Counted from the first letter of the stretch, positions 52,258 to 63,804 are shown. The stretch is 64,000 nt of DNA from Spirometra erinaceieuropaei (GCA_902702965.1 CACRXP010000066.1:534603-598602); one strand, 5' to 3'. Program-made: numbers and translations. Notes: a model not told the origin generated them from the sequence alone.

Positions 52258-53605
52258 TGAGGTCTACAAGCGCGGAGGTCCCCAACTCATGGATCACCTG
52301 ACTGCGCGCTTCCAAGAAATGTGGCGTCAAGGCGAAGTCCTGCAAGATTTCAAACACGCAACCATCGTGCATCTCTACAAGCGCAAAGGGAATCGCCAAG
52401 TCTGCGACAATCACCGCGGCATCTCCCTGCTGATCATCGCCGGGAAGATCTTCGCACGAATCCTCCTCAACCGCCTCAATAACCATCTGGAACAGGGCCT
52501 TCTGCCGGACAGCCAATGCGGCTTCCGTCGTCATCGTGGGACCACGGATATGATCTTCGCCGCCCGTCAACTTCAGGAGACATGTCAGGAGATGCGGACC
52601 CACCTGTACTCTATCTTCGTGGACCTGACGAAAGCCTTCGACACGGTGAATCGTGAAGGACTGTGGAAGATCATGCAGAAATTCGGCTGTCCGGAGCGAT
52701 TCACTCAGATGGTGCGTCAGCTGCACGACAATATGATGGCGCGAGTCACGGACAGCGGAACTGTCTCTGAGGCATTCGCAGTGACTAACGGAGTGAAGCA
52801 GGGCTGCGTACTGGCGCCTACCCTCTTCAGTCTCATGTTCTCTGCCATGCTGATGGACGCCTACCGCGACGAACGCTCCGGGATCCGCATCGCCTACAGG
52901 ACGGACGGTCATCTCCTGAATCAACGGCGGATGCACTTCCAATCGCGCGTATCCACAACCACCGTTCACGAACTCCTCTTCGCCGACGACTACGCCCTAA
53001 ACACCTCCTCGGAAGAGCAGATGCAACGGAGCATGAACCTGTTCTCTGCCGCCTGCGAGAACTTCGGTCTGGTCATTAACACGCAGAAGACGGTGGTGAT
53101 GCATCAACCGCCACCCAACTCAGCCACAGCCCCCAACGCGCCGCCGCAAATCAGCGTGAACGGAACCCAACTGCAGGTGGTGGAGAACTTCCCGTACCTG
53201 GGCAGTACTCGCTCCCGCAACACCAAGATCGACGACGAAGTCGCCAACAGGATCTCGAAAGCCAGTCAAGCCTTCGGTCACCTCCAAAGCACAGTTTGGA
53301 ATCGCCACGGTCTTCAGCTGAGCACGAAGCTGAAGATGTACAAGGCCGTCATCCTGCCGACACTACTGTATGGAGCGGAGACTTGGACAGTGTACGCAAA
53401 GCAGGTACGTCCTCTGAGCCACTTCCACCTCAGCTGTCTTCGACGCATCCTGAGGCTAAAGTGGCAGGATCGAATCCCCGACACTGATGTGCTGGATTGG
53501 ACGGGAATCCTCAGCATCTACGCCATACTGAGGCAAATGCAGCTGCGTTGGAGCCGCCACCTGGTGCGCATGGACGACGAGCGACTACCCAAACGACTCT
53601 TCTAA
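52216..53605 (+). pseudogene. LINE A reverse transcriptase
   Basis: The frame runs from the deletion joint ([11 protein letters not shown]) to a stop at 53603-53605. Domains in order: finger motifs [30 protein letters not shown]; palm motif [29 protein letters not shown] (motif B); LLFADDYAL (motif C with both Asp); thumb with [12 protein letters not shown] and YLGS; then a C-terminal [16 protein letters not shown] and [17 protein letters not shown] block typical of this LINE group. The polymerase core is intact; the stop after KRLF cuts off the C-terminal finger domain, which goes on in the next entries. Confidence 0.85.
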
Positions 53606-53659
53606 GGAGACTTCGCGACGGGTTCTCGCCGTCAAGGAGGACAGATTCGCCGTTACAAG

Positions 53660-54090
53660 GATACCTGAAATCCTCCCTGAAATGCCTGCAAATCAACCCC
53701 ACCAACTGGGAGGGACTCGCACTCGATCGACCGACCTGGAGGAGGACAGTGAAGACAGGCGCTGCGATCTACGAAGCCAACCGCATTGCTGCCGCCAAAG
53801 CGGAACGTGAAACCCGCAAATCACAACTTCGCCCAGTAAGCAACGCCGCCGCACAACCGCTTTCAACGTGTCCTCGATGTCAACGGACATTCCGTGCTCG
53901 AATCGGACTTGTTGGACATCTTCGGATTAAATGCGCCTCTCGAACGGCACCAACCATCGTCCCCCCGCCTGCCTCTTCCTCCTCCTCTCCGCCGCCAACT
54001 AACCCTGACAATTCTTCTGACCCACCACTTCCATCCTCCTTCTCCTTCTCCTCCTCCAACAACAACCGCAACCACCCCCCCCCTCTCCCG
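53660..54090 (+). pseudogene. LINE A C-terminal linker and first zinc finger
   Basis: After the stop and a one-base frameshift, LKSSLKCLQINPTNWEGLAL followed by DRPTWRRTVKTGAAIYEANR continues the LINE A protein, then CPRCQRTFRARIGLVGHLRI begins a C2H2 finger (CxxC; the His pair is altered at the end to a Cys). A Pro/Ser/Asn-rich spacer follows. The frame is lost near 54080. Confidence 0.7.
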
Positions 54091-54104
54091 ATTCCAGTGA
54101 TGAG

Positions 54105-54656
54105 GATCAGGACTACACCTGCCCTCACTGCGACCGTACCTTCACCTCACACATCGGCCTGGTCGGTCACTTGCGAATCCATCGCACAGAGACTGGCGAA
54201 CCAGTGCGTGAAGCACCAACCTACACCCACCGCACTCGCCTCCACTGCCCACACTGCCCTCGCACCTTCAGGCATCGCATGGGCCTTTTCGGCCACGTGC
54301 GCATCCACGAGAGCGGCCTTGACCGCACTCCCGACACATCCACCACATCCGACACATCCACCGTGCACACCCCCACCCTCGTTCCATTCGTCCGCGCCAC
54401 CACCACCACGGCCGCCTCCTCTGTAGCTGACACTGACACCGCCGACTTCTCATGCCCACACCGCCCACTCGCATTCACCTCACGCATCGGCCTGGTCGGT
54501 CACTTGCGAATCCATCGCACAGAGACTGGCGAATCAGTGCCTGGAGCACCTACTTATACGCACCAAGCTCGTCTCAACTGCCCACACTGTCCTCGCAATT
54601 TCAGGCATCGCATGGGCCTATTCGGCCACATGCGCATCCACGACGACCTGCGGTAG
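54105..54656 (+). pseudogene. LINE A C2H2 zinc-finger tail (fingers 2-5)
   Basis: In the frame ending at 54656: YTCPHCDRTFTSHIGLVGHL, CPHCPRTFRHRMGLFGHVRI, CPHRPLAFTSRIGLVGHLRI (second Cys replaced by Arg) and CPHCPRNFRHRMGLFGHMRI, each followed by a His pair with spacing C-x2-C-x12-H-x3-H. The fingers alternate between two types (IGLVGH and MGLFGH), which suggests duplication of a two-finger unit. They probably bind nucleic acid during target choice; this is inference. The stop is at 54654-54656. Confidence 0.8.
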
Positions 54657-54745
54657 ACAACCGCCGGTCACACCACACATTCACTCACTCCCTACCTCCT
54701 CCACCACAACCATAACCCCACCAGAAATCAAGACTCACACACCTC

Positions 54746-55210
54746 ATGCACCCAACTGCCACCTCCCATGCAAGTGGGAAGTCCGCATCTCGACTCGGTC
54801 CCCATGCGGCTTCGGCCGCACGGGGACTTGAGTCCGAGACTATCCCGACACGTCAAGCGTCGTGGATAGGAAGGTTGCTGATTGACGCCCGCTCCCGGTT
54901 CACGCAGTTCGTCGCGTTGTGTGTGTGTGTGTGTGTGTTGTGTGGAGTGGCGGACTGGTGGGAAGGGGACGGGCTGAAACAGCACCATCCACAGCACTCT
55001 CACGCAAGTGAGAGACACGCCGTTCAACCCCCGTTGTGTGAAATCCTGGTGTTGTGTGTATGGGGGCCAGGTCGTGCCGTGGCGCGCGCGGTCATGGTCA
55101 GTCGACCATGACAGCCACCGCGCCCATTCCCCACTCCAGTCTGCTGACCGGCTCGGACAGCGGCTGGGGTGTGGGAGTGGGAAGGGAGAGTGAGGTCGAC
55201 GACTCAGCGC
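54746..55210. other. GC-rich stretch with UUCG hairpin and GT microsatellite
   Basis: CCCCATGCGGC-TTCG-GCCGCACGGGG (54800-54825) is a strong stem-loop with a UUCG tetraloop and one mismatch. A (GT)n run is at 54918-54940. It may include LINE A 3' UTR. No gene. Confidence 0.5.
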
Positions 55211-55749
55211 ACTTTCTCCTCACTATAAATAATCTGACTCGTTTGAAGCTATCACGGTGCGCTAAAAGTCGTGGCTTGGAAAGTTGCCAACTGACGGGGT
55301 ATCTTGGACCTCCTCCTTGACCGGAGGCGGTCTGAGAGTCAGGCTGCAATGGCCCCTTTTTAATGTGGCCTTTATGGCACTCCCATCACTGTGTGGGATC
55401 CGAGCCAGGCGTTGGCGGCACGCCCAGGTGCGGCTTCGGTCGTGCCAGCCTCCAAATCTCTCTTGTGTTGGTTGAAATCCTGGTTATTTGTTGTGTGGAC
55501 CAGGGGGTGTGGTGGAACGCAGAGGTGAGGATCCGTCCGAGCCATCCACCTGCGGCCTCTTTCGTCTCCGGTTTTCTTAACTCTGTCTTGACACCGGGCT
55601 TGGGCGAGGGAGGAGGAGAGAGTGTAGGTAGATGCTACGCAAGTCTACCGGCACTATAAACCCCTGCGTAAGTCACCGTCCCTGCTCCCATTGCTGCTGC
55701 AACTGTGGGGCACACGGTGTACATCATCGAAACCGATGGTCGAACTGTC
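55211..55749 (+). mobile_element. R1 non-autonomous element, full copy
   Basis: 539 bp from ACTTTCTCCTCACTATAAA to GATGGTCGAACTGTC, collinear with the copy at 16093-16630 (minus). No clear target-site duplication is visible here, since the flanks appear rearranged by neighbouring LINEs. No conserved ORF. Confidence 0.75.
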
Positions 55750-55754
55750 ATGTA

Positions 55755-56625
55755 TAGATGGTGACATCACGACATTTGCGGGTAGGGCATTCCATGTTTT
55801 CAGCAGCTGAACAGAGAAGGAGAACTTCCGCACATCCAGCCTTGCTTGCTGAGTGCGCAGTTTAAACGGGTGACCTCGGAGGTTGGTCGTGGTAGTAAAT
55901 TCAAAAAGTCCTCGAAGGCCAGGCTGCAATCCAACCCCTTTACATTGCGGAATGCTTGCAAGAGATCCCGCGAGGTGTCCAGTAACTCAAAGGAAAGAGG
56001 TTCAGATTTACTAGGCGGGTTGCATAAGGAAAGGAGCTTTTACCCCTAACCATCTTCGTGGCTCTCCTCTGAACTCTTTCGAGGCAGTTTTAATCCTAAA
56101 CCGCCCATGGTCCCCAGGCTTGTATGCCGTATTCCAAGTGCGGACGCACGAATGTTTCAAATGTCTTTGAGAAATGCGTCATCCTCAAAATGCATAAATG
56201 AATGCTTGATGGCGTACACTGCGGACATCGCGCCTTTTGTCACTCTCGAACACTGAGTGGATGGTTTTAGGGACATTATCGTCAGCACACTGAGGCCCTT
56301 TTGGGCTTCGAAGTATCGTAAGCTGCACCACTCTGAAAGTAGCTTCTTGTGCTGGCGGATCTGGCTGTGTTGCTTAAACTGAGTATGCCACAACTACCAA
56401 CGTTAAACACCAGGATCAAACGGTTTGACCACTCCCCCAACCGATTTAGGCGCATCTGCAGTTTGTCTTTGCCCACAGGACACCCCAGACTGCCCTTAAT
56501 ATCTTCATGTCGTCTGCATACACTGATGCATTGTAGTCCATGGCTCTTGCACAGTCGTCCACGTATATTAAAATTGGTCCCAGTTCTGATCCATGGGGGA
56601 CACCACCCTTGACCACAGCAGCTGA
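55755..56625 (-). mobile_element. LINE RT fragment, minus strand (head-to-head partner)
   Basis: Minus strand: SAAVVKGGVPHGSELGPILIY (motif B region, 56620-56560), SVYADDMKIL (motif C, both Asp), LNRLGEWSNRLILVFNVG, then thumb and tail pieces ending NLRGHPFKLRTQQARLDVRK followed by FSFSVQLLKTWNALPANVV (about 55870-55790). Frames change and stops occur. It lies head-to-head with the plus-strand RT that begins at 56625. Confidence 0.75.
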
Positions 56626-58136
56626 AACCTGCCAAATCGCCGGGCCCAGATAGAATTCCCGCCCTAGCACTTCGCGAACTTGCTAATGAACTGTGTAAAC
56701 CCTTATCCGCAATATTTCAAAAGTCATTTGAAGACGGCGAGCTACCGGAAGAATGGAAGTGCGCACTGATTACTCCGATCCATAAAGGAGGCTCAAGACT
56801 TGACTGCGGAAATTATCGTCCTGTCAGTCTTACTTGCATCGCGTGTAAAATAATGGAACGCATTATCAAAAGACACTTGATGAAATACCTGGAACAGAAT
56901 AAAATATCGTGCGATGCCCAACACGGCTTTCGTCCAGGGCGCTCCTGCCTAACGAGTGTTCTTTACTCACACGAGAAATGGACACGAGCTACCGATAAGG
57001 GTTTTCCAGTAGATGTCATATTTTTTGACTTCAAGAAGGCCTTTGACAGTGTCCCACACAGGCTTCTTTTGCAAAAGATCTGGGATGTAGGGATTCAAGG
57101 TAGAATGTTTAAGTGGATCAGAAGTTTTCTGTCCTCCAGACTACAAAGAGTCGTCGTTAGTAATTCTAACTCGGAATGGATAAAGGTGGAAAGTGGTGTC
57201 CCACAGGGTTCTGTCTTAGGCCCAGTACTCTTCCTGATTTATGTTAATGACTGCATCAGGGAAGTGAATTGCGAGGCTCTCATGTTCGCGGATAACATAA
57301 AAATATGGAGTGAATTCAAGTGTGATGATGACGCAGAGAAGTTGCAGTCGAACATCAACAAACTGTGTGCTTGGTCGAACAGATGGCTTTTGAAGTTTAA
57401 CGTGTCCAAATGCGTGGTTTTGCACCTGAACACCGGCCGCAATGCCTCTCCCAAACACCAGTACTATATTGACGGGACGAGGTTAGAAACTGTGGAAAGA
57501 CACAGAGATCTGGGTGTATGGACGACCACAAACCTATCGCCATCAGAACACTGCAGAAAGATGGTCCAGAAGGCAACTAGTACTCTACACTGGATCAGAC
57601 GTGCATTTAAAATATTTCCTCCCGAACTCTTCGAAAGACTCTTTGGTGTCTTTGTAAGACCTCATCTAGAGTATGGAATGCCAGCAGCTTCACCATGGAT
57701 GAGGAAGGATATCGACTTACTCGAACAGGTGCAACGCAGAGCGACAAAGATAGTCGACGGTCTAAAGCATTTATCTTATCAGGAGAGGCTAAATTTGCTT
57801 GGCCTATTCCCTCTCTCTTATAGACAAATAAACTGCAGTCTACTCTGGACGTTCCGGATTGTTCGCGGCCAGGGTTGCTCATTAAGAGCAGAGGATTTCT
57901 TTGAGTTCGCCCGTGCAAACCAACTACGCGGCCATGCATTCAAAGTCGGGAATGAGCGCACACGTTTAGACCGACGAAAATTTTCATTCAGCCAGCGGGT
58001 TGTCAGGCCGTGGAACTCGCTTCCAAGCGAGATGGTGACGGCTGACACAGTTTGTGTGTTTAAAAGAAAACTTGCTCGCCTAGTTTTCGACAGAAATCGG
58101 CATGTACATCATGCCTATGCACAGCCAGTTTTGTAA
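56625..58136 (+). pseudogene. LINE reverse transcriptase, long open frame with mutated catalytic box
   Basis: Open from about 56625 (KPAKSPGPDRIPALALREL) through the first ATG at 56853 to the stop at 58136. Motifs: NYRPVSLTCIACK, QHGFRPGRSCLTS, VIFFDFKKAFDSVPHRLLL (A), SGVPQGSVLGPVLFLIYVND (B), ALMFADNIKIW (C), thumb LLKFNVSKCVVLHL, HRDLGVW, FVRPHLEYGMPA, and the C-terminal block RGHAFKVGNERTRLDRRKFS with FSQRVVRPWNSLPSEMV. Motif C reads FADN instead of FADD, so the second catalytic Asp is Asn and the enzyme should be inactive. The 5' end is truncated in the finger region. It is the best-preserved LINE RT frame in the window. Confidence 0.85.
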
Positions 58137-58330
58137 AATCTGTCATATACAATCTTCCGCACTAATTTACAGTGACCCCATGCACTACCTTATGATTACG
58201 ATTGAACTGTGACCCAATCACATTTTAAATGCCTGCAAATTTATTTTATTTTTGAGTATGAATCTGCGAAAGCACTGTACATAAATAGGGTCATCAAGGG
58301 CTCTGCCTGTAACCCTTCAATATACATACA
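58137..58330. other. LINE 3' flank, no tail recognised
   Basis: Probable 3' UTR of the preceding LINE; AT-rich, without an obvious microsatellite tail. Confidence 0.4.
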
Positions 58331-58343
58331 CACATACAGGATC

Positions 58344-59030
58344 TCATTTTCCTTGGTCAATGCTCGCAACCTGCTGTCGACTCAAAAGGAAGGTTTCGAT
58401 CCAGCTCGGGAGGTTGTCACCGATCAGTTTTTGTAACAGTCTCTGATGTCGCATAGTGTTGAACGCCTTCTGGAAGTCCATGAAGGCTATGTGGACCGCG
58501 TGCCTGTCGTTGAGAGCTCGGGTCCAGGTCAGAAGAGATTGCAACAAGTTTGTCGTGTAGGAGCTTCCTTTATGGAACCCACGTTGGCATTTGGATAGCA
58601 GGCTATGAACTTCCAGGAAATGCATCAGTTCACTCTTCATGATCCTTTCCATAACTTTGCAGATAATGTGTGTCAGGCTTATGGGTCTGTAATTCATCGT
58701 CGATGCCCAGCAACATCCTCTGTACACCGGAGTAATATGCACCAACTTCCAATCGACAGGAAGTGTTCCGATGTGAAACGACGTTTGAAAGAAAATCGAC
58801 AAAGTTGCAGAAGGCTCACTGGCAAGTTCTTGGAGAAGCCTGGGTTGAATCTCGTCTGATTCTGGTGGCCCGGATTCATTCAATGCCTCTAATTCTCTTC
58901 GGAATATGCCTTCTGAGAGGAGTACATTACTTAAGCTTGGAGTCGGCAGTTTTTCCGTAGATTGAGGAAGGAACCTTGTCCCATTTGTATAGGCGGATTG
59001 GAAAAGCTGTGGAAAATAAGCAGCCTTAGA
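58344..59030 (-). pseudogene. LINE reverse transcriptase N-terminal part, minus strand
   Basis: Minus frame: LNESGPPESDEIQPRLLQEL, LPVDWKLVHITPVYRGCCWA, NYRPISLTHIICKVMERIMK, CQRGFHKGSSYTTNLLQSL and HIAFMDFQKAFNTMRHQRLL (motif A), ending before motifs B and C. It is truncated at both ends: at about 59030 another LINE tail abuts, and at 58344 the frame ends in a stop beside unrelated sequence. Confidence 0.75.
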
Positions 59031-59200
59031 ATAGAATAAGTTTATTAAAGCGCCCCTTCGGTACTGTGAGTCTCCTTTGAACACAGGAAAATAATCTTAA
59101 CAAAGTCATCCATTTCGACCGCACTTTGACCTCATTTGTTTTGTGTGTCTGGTTAGCCAATAGGGCGCGAATTGCGAGTTTGTTTTAAGTTAAAAAAAAA
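59031..59200 (-). mobile_element. LINE 3' tail inserted in the neighbouring RT
   Basis: On the minus strand it reads AATGAGGTCAAAGTGCGGTC, CTGTGTTCAAAGGAGACTCACAGTACCGAAGGGGCGC and TTTAATAAACTTATTCTATTCTA. This is the same 3' end as the LINE nested in the Helitron (47430-47570). The tail abuts the RT reading frame at 58344-59030. Confidence 0.7.
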
Positions 59201-59954
59201 CCTGAGTTCCACGAAAAAATAATCGCAAAAGTTTAAACAAGGAACGATATGTACAATATACAAACTGAAGTGTGCAGATTGGTAGCTTCTGAGGTGCCAC
59301 GAAAAATATGTCCTTCATGGGAACTGAAGAACTTTGAAATCAGCCTAGCCTTGAAAGTGTTTTCCAGTTGGGTAAATTTGGGTATTTTCTAGTTGGTGGT
59401 TGTCAGTCTTGAAGTGAGCGGTCCGTCTGGCTGTCCTGTCAGAGAGATCGGCCCTGGTTTAACGTTCTTCGTCATGATAGAATCAGATAAAACAGGGGTT
59501 GGTCCGAGCCGGCTTGTTTGATCGGTTCATGATTTCGAAATCACACGGCAGGCAGTATTTCAGACAAACAGCTATAACCTGGACAACTAAGATAGTCGAT
59601 AATTTAAACGGTATATTGAGTGAATAGAGACGGAGAGAAGAAAAACAAAGAGCGTCAGTAAGCGTACACAAATCCGAAACCAGAGGGAAGGGAAGAACAC
59701 TCGTAGATTAACGTTGATCCAGAGCAGTTTCTCTAACGATATAGTCTCGATTGCTTTCAGGTTTAAGTACGGGGATCGTAGAGCTGGAGGCTGCTACAGA
59801 GGTTGGGATGCGGACTCCGTCAGTAGATCCTGCAGGCACACAAAAAACACACACTACCCCCGTTCCGAAACAGGCGAATTTCGTAAAACAAAAAGAAAAC
59901 GGTCAGTTCGCTCCTGCCGTATCACAGTTTTCATACCAATGGGTGGTAGTGGTC
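59201..59954. other. No recognised feature
   Basis: No domain or repeat recognised. Confidence 0.4.
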
Positions 59955-60110
59955 ATATTGTGATGCTTGTTGTGATCAAACGGCGAGAGTAAGTGTGTAG
60001 TCTAAGTGCCACCCGTAATCAGGGGAAATCCTATGTTGGAGAGAGAAGGCGGAAGGGACCAAAATGAGGGTTTTATTGTGCACAGAACCCGGGGTTGTCC
60101 TCTCAGACGG
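59955..60110 (+). repeat. Direct repeat, copy 1
   Basis: TTGTGATCAAACGGCGAGAGTAAGTGTGTAG, GAGAGAGAAGGCGGAAGGGACC and AAAATGAGGGTTTTATTGTGCACAGAACCC resemble 63805-63940 in the same order with moderate divergence. Confidence 0.5.
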
Positions 60111-60450
60111 AAGTGGCCACTGACGAAGCCAGGGCTGGTGTTGACTGCGTCCAGTCAGGCCTGAGAGTCCCTGAGATAGTGGTGGCAGCCGCTTTTGTAG
60201 GCTCGTGGGCCAAGCTCAAGTGGTGGCCAGTCAGCGTGTGTTGCATTTGCCGAGGGGTGGTGTGTCAGTGGCTTGTTCCGCTGGTTGCAGGGAGTGGCGC
60301 GTTCAAGTGGCCGCATGGGCAGCTGCGACTGCGCGGACGCAGGTATGCCCGAGCTGTTGGTTGTGTGACTTCAGGTCACCTCGTCTGGGACGGTTCGCTG
60401 CAAGGGATGAATGACCTTGAGGCAGCGAGGTCTGGAACAATGACGCCAGA
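60111..60450 (+). repeat. Sequence related to the Helitron 5' region (opposite orientation)
   Basis: GGTGTTGACTGCGTCCAGTCA, GAGAGTCCCTGAG, GGCTCGTGGGCCAAGCTCAAGTGG and GAGGGGTGGTGTG align with the reverse complement of 44480-44640 in the Helitron, at roughly two-thirds identity by eye. It may be a Helitron fragment or a repeat shared by both sites. Confidence 0.4.
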
Positions 60451-61129
60451 CCGATCATGATGTCTGGCTGTTACATGCTCTCCAAGTGGCCCATGTTCCT
60501 TGATCCTGACGCAATTAGACAATTGGAAAGAAATACCTGAAAGCGAGATTTTCCCAGCATATTCACGCGAGTCTCAGCATTACGGTGGACAGCAACATTG
60601 CAGGGAACAGTTAACTAATGATGGACGAAGTTTAGTCCGCTGATTACATGAATTAATGATTTAAATTGTATACTCAAATGAGATAAAACAAGCAGTCGTC
60701 TGCCGTGGATTAACAATGAACTTCAAATCGCCTTTCGCAAAGAAATAAGATATAGAGGCGTTTTGACTAGCGGGGAATTCCAAACATTTGCAGGACTACA
60801 GGCAACAGCGGGGCATGTGCCAACGCGAAGCATACAGAGTTCGAAAGAATTTTGAGTAAAACATGCTGCAAAACACTTTGGAGCATACAAGATCCTATAC
60901 AGTTACATGCATAATGGCAGAAAATCAGGACCCGTGTCTGGCATCGAGGTTGCGAAATGGATTATGGAAGACGGATAAGCAAAGAACATCGTCAGTACTC
61001 TTTTCCTCCTTTCGGCATGTGTTCGCTCATAAGACTAATACTTTACCTCATCTCTGCACAGAACGACAAAAAATCTGCATTATTTGATTAGCGAGTTAAG
61101 CTTAAATCCTCTTTTTCATCGATAATTCC

Positions 61130-62450
61130 AGAACTACTCCGATTTAAGCCTGCCAAATCGCCTGGTTAAGGTGGAATTCATTCATTTGCCCTTCGAAAAT
61201 TGGCGGACGTATTGTAAGAGCCGGAATTAATGCTATTTCTAAAGTTCACGGATAACTTAGCCTGGCCTCCAAAAAGAACATTACTACGGAAAACTTCGAA
61301 ACTCTAAGTATATTATTGTTTGCTTAACCTGCACTTAGTTCAAGGTCTTGGAACGACTCACTAATGGAAATTTGCTGACGTATCTGGAGCAGAGTATCCT
61401 ACTACGTGCAACTCAACGCGAATTTCCTTGTAGTCACTCATGCCTTACGACTTGTCTTTACTCACAAATAAAACGGGCAGAAACCACATACCAGGGCCGT
61501 CCAGTGAATTTCATCTCCGACTCCAGAAGGGCTTTTAAACGCGTGCCTCACCGACAAGTCCTACAAAATATTTAGCATTATATAGTCGAGGCCAACCTTT
61601 TAAGGGAATTGAATGTTTCTTATTATGCATGTAACAAAAAGTAATTGTTTGTACGGAAGTATCAGAATGTTTATCAGTGGCAAGCGGTGCCACACAGGGC
61701 TCGGTTTTAGGTTCTCTTCCTCGTATGCGTAAACGGTTGGACTGAATATCTTGACTGCAGTTTTATAATGCTTGCAGATGGCATAAAAATCTAGAAAGGA
61801 ATCAGCTGCGTTTGTGCCGCACAGAAACTGCAAGTAAACATTTATAAGCTAACTGCATAGTCCAACAAATGGCTTCTAGCGCTTACTGCATCCAAATGTG
61901 TAGTCTCGCACTTGAAGTCTGGTCGGAGACGTTTCCTAAAATATCGATGCTGCGTGAAAGGGATTCACCTAAAAGAATTGGATACGCACAAAGGCCTAGG
62001 TTCTTGGACAAGTTCACACTCGCTCTACTTTTCAATACTGCAAAAGAGCCGTCCGAAAGCCAGCGAACAACATGCATTGGATTAGATGCAATTTCGTAGT
62101 CTTTCCTCCCGAAGTGTCCGCGCGGATCTTCAGTACGTTCACCGGACTCCATTTGGAATATGGAATGCCAGCATGGATGTGCTGGATGAACAAAGACGGT
62201 AACCCCATCGAGCAGGTGGAACGACGGGCGATGAATGTGGTCGATGGTCTTACAACCCTATCATATCCAGAAAGACTGCCCCAGCTCAAGTTGATCCCCA
62301 TATCCAATCGACAAGTGAGATGTAACATACACCGACGAAAATCATCTTCCGGTCAGCTGGTAGGTCGACCGCGGAACGCACTAACAGTGGAAGACTTACA
62401 TCTGATATCATGTTTGCATTCCATAGGCGGTTGGATTGCCTGACCTTTAA
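61130..62450 (+). mobile_element. Heavily decayed LINE reverse transcriptase
   Basis: Scattered over frames are KVLERLTNGNLLTYLEQS, RPVNFISDSRRAFKRVPHRQ (motif A with D changed), FIMLADGIKI (motif C, FADD changed to LADG), NKWLLALTASKCVVSHLKSG, GMPAWMCWMNKDGNPIEQVE with RRAMNVVDGLTTLSYPERLP, and RPRNAL near the end. It is related to the RT at 56625-58136 but much older. Confidence 0.65.
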
Positions 62451-63800
62451 TGAAAGACGAATCTCATTTCAAGTCTGTCTACGGTCCGCCATAAACTTTG
62501 TTTCCTTATTTCATTTCGCATCTAACGCACCACTGTACGTGTGATGTAGAATTCGCCCGCAAACGTTACAAAAGACAGTGCTTGTGTGTCATTACACTCG
62601 TAATCTCAAATATACATGAATGTAAGAATAAGTGGAATTATAAGAATTATTTCCGTGACGGGTTGCCCGCCCGGACGCAGGGATCGGCAAAGCCCTTGAC
62701 TGCTTCTTTTTGCTGTCGAATGTCGTTATTTATTTCCAAATCAAACGGCTGCCTTGGCATCGTATACGTCATCTTGAGAGGCGACTTGTCCTCCTAACAC
62801 GTGGCCCCGTCTTACGGGCGCGGTCACATGGGAGTTAAGGAGGCCATGACGCCGAAAATGCCGGCATGGGCACTTCCTCGCATAAGTCACCCTGCAGAAA
62901 CAATTGCTCAGATAAACTACGTCCCGCTAGTGCTTTGTGGAGAATGGGGGTCGATATAGCCAACTTTTAAAATACCAACCAACGGCCTCACCCTTCGGTC
63001 CAGCTCAAACAGCTAAATGTCTCTATATGGCCACGCCCATCCCAATCCTGTGAAAATAAATCATGATATTAGTTTTCTTTGACGACTGCGGCGTATTCAA
63101 TGTACAGAACTCACCCATGCTACTTATGCTGTAAAATATTACAACGCTATTATCAAATTTGAACGACATATGATCACCTGGACTAAGCTATGCTTCACCC
63201 CCCCCCTCCCCCCGTTTAATCCAGTCCTTCGCGATCATGTGCTTACAGGAGGTAAAACGTCTTGTCTGATATGTTTGAGATTATAAACCTTCCCCCTGTG
63301 TCTTCATAAACTGGGATATACGACTACGACAGTTATTTCCCTTAAATCCATATTATGTAGCGATATGACCTTCAGAATTAAAAGGGCGAAAATTAGAATT
63401 TCGTCGCCTACCGTGTATTCGTAAATACCCTGGTTTGAACGAGATGAAACGATTTTTCTCTAAAGGTTACCGTATATAAAGAAATAAAGGGCGTGTTTTT
63501 AACTCAGTGGTTTTATCTACAAGGAAATATCGGGTGAAGATATCTCTCGAAAGTATTCCGGATTTACCCTCAGAAATAGATAACCGTTGCTTTTAATTTG
63601 TTTTTTTTTGCGCGTTTCATGCAATTTTGTCATGATGCTTCTGGTATTTCCTATTACTCGGTTTCCCCATTTTCAGTAATTTAGCCCTTTTAGTAAGGTG
63701 AGATCAGTTCGATATCGAGTCCATTTTAAATGTTCGAGATACCTAGGAAAATTCAAGAGCCATAGATAGCTTTGCGAACGAAGTGTTAAGCCTAAGCACT
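62451..63800. other. No recognised feature
   Basis: AT-rich DNA with a poly-C run at 63197-63215 and a poly-T run at 63601-63609. No gene or repeat identified. Confidence 0.4.
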
Positions 63801-63804
63801 ATTG

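Larger units (their letters stand above)
51109..54745 (+). mobile_element. LINE A: EEP endonuclease, reverse transcriptase, C2H2 fingers
   Basis: Plus strand: a long 5' leader (51109-51486), a Ser/Asn-rich N-terminus, EEP endonuclease (51631-52215), an internal deletion at about 52213-52216, reverse transcriptase (52216-53605), a stop at 53603 and a frameshift near 53665, then C2H2 zinc fingers in frames that change near 54080 (53870-54656). The endonuclease is of the RTE / craniofacial-development-protein-2 style; the exact clade is inference. It has a preserved 5' end but is a dead copy through the deletion, stop and frameshifts. Confidence 0.85.

Noticed and set aside
52103..52969. 288-codon minus-strand open frame
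   Set aside because: Antisense shadow of the LINE A reverse transcriptase.
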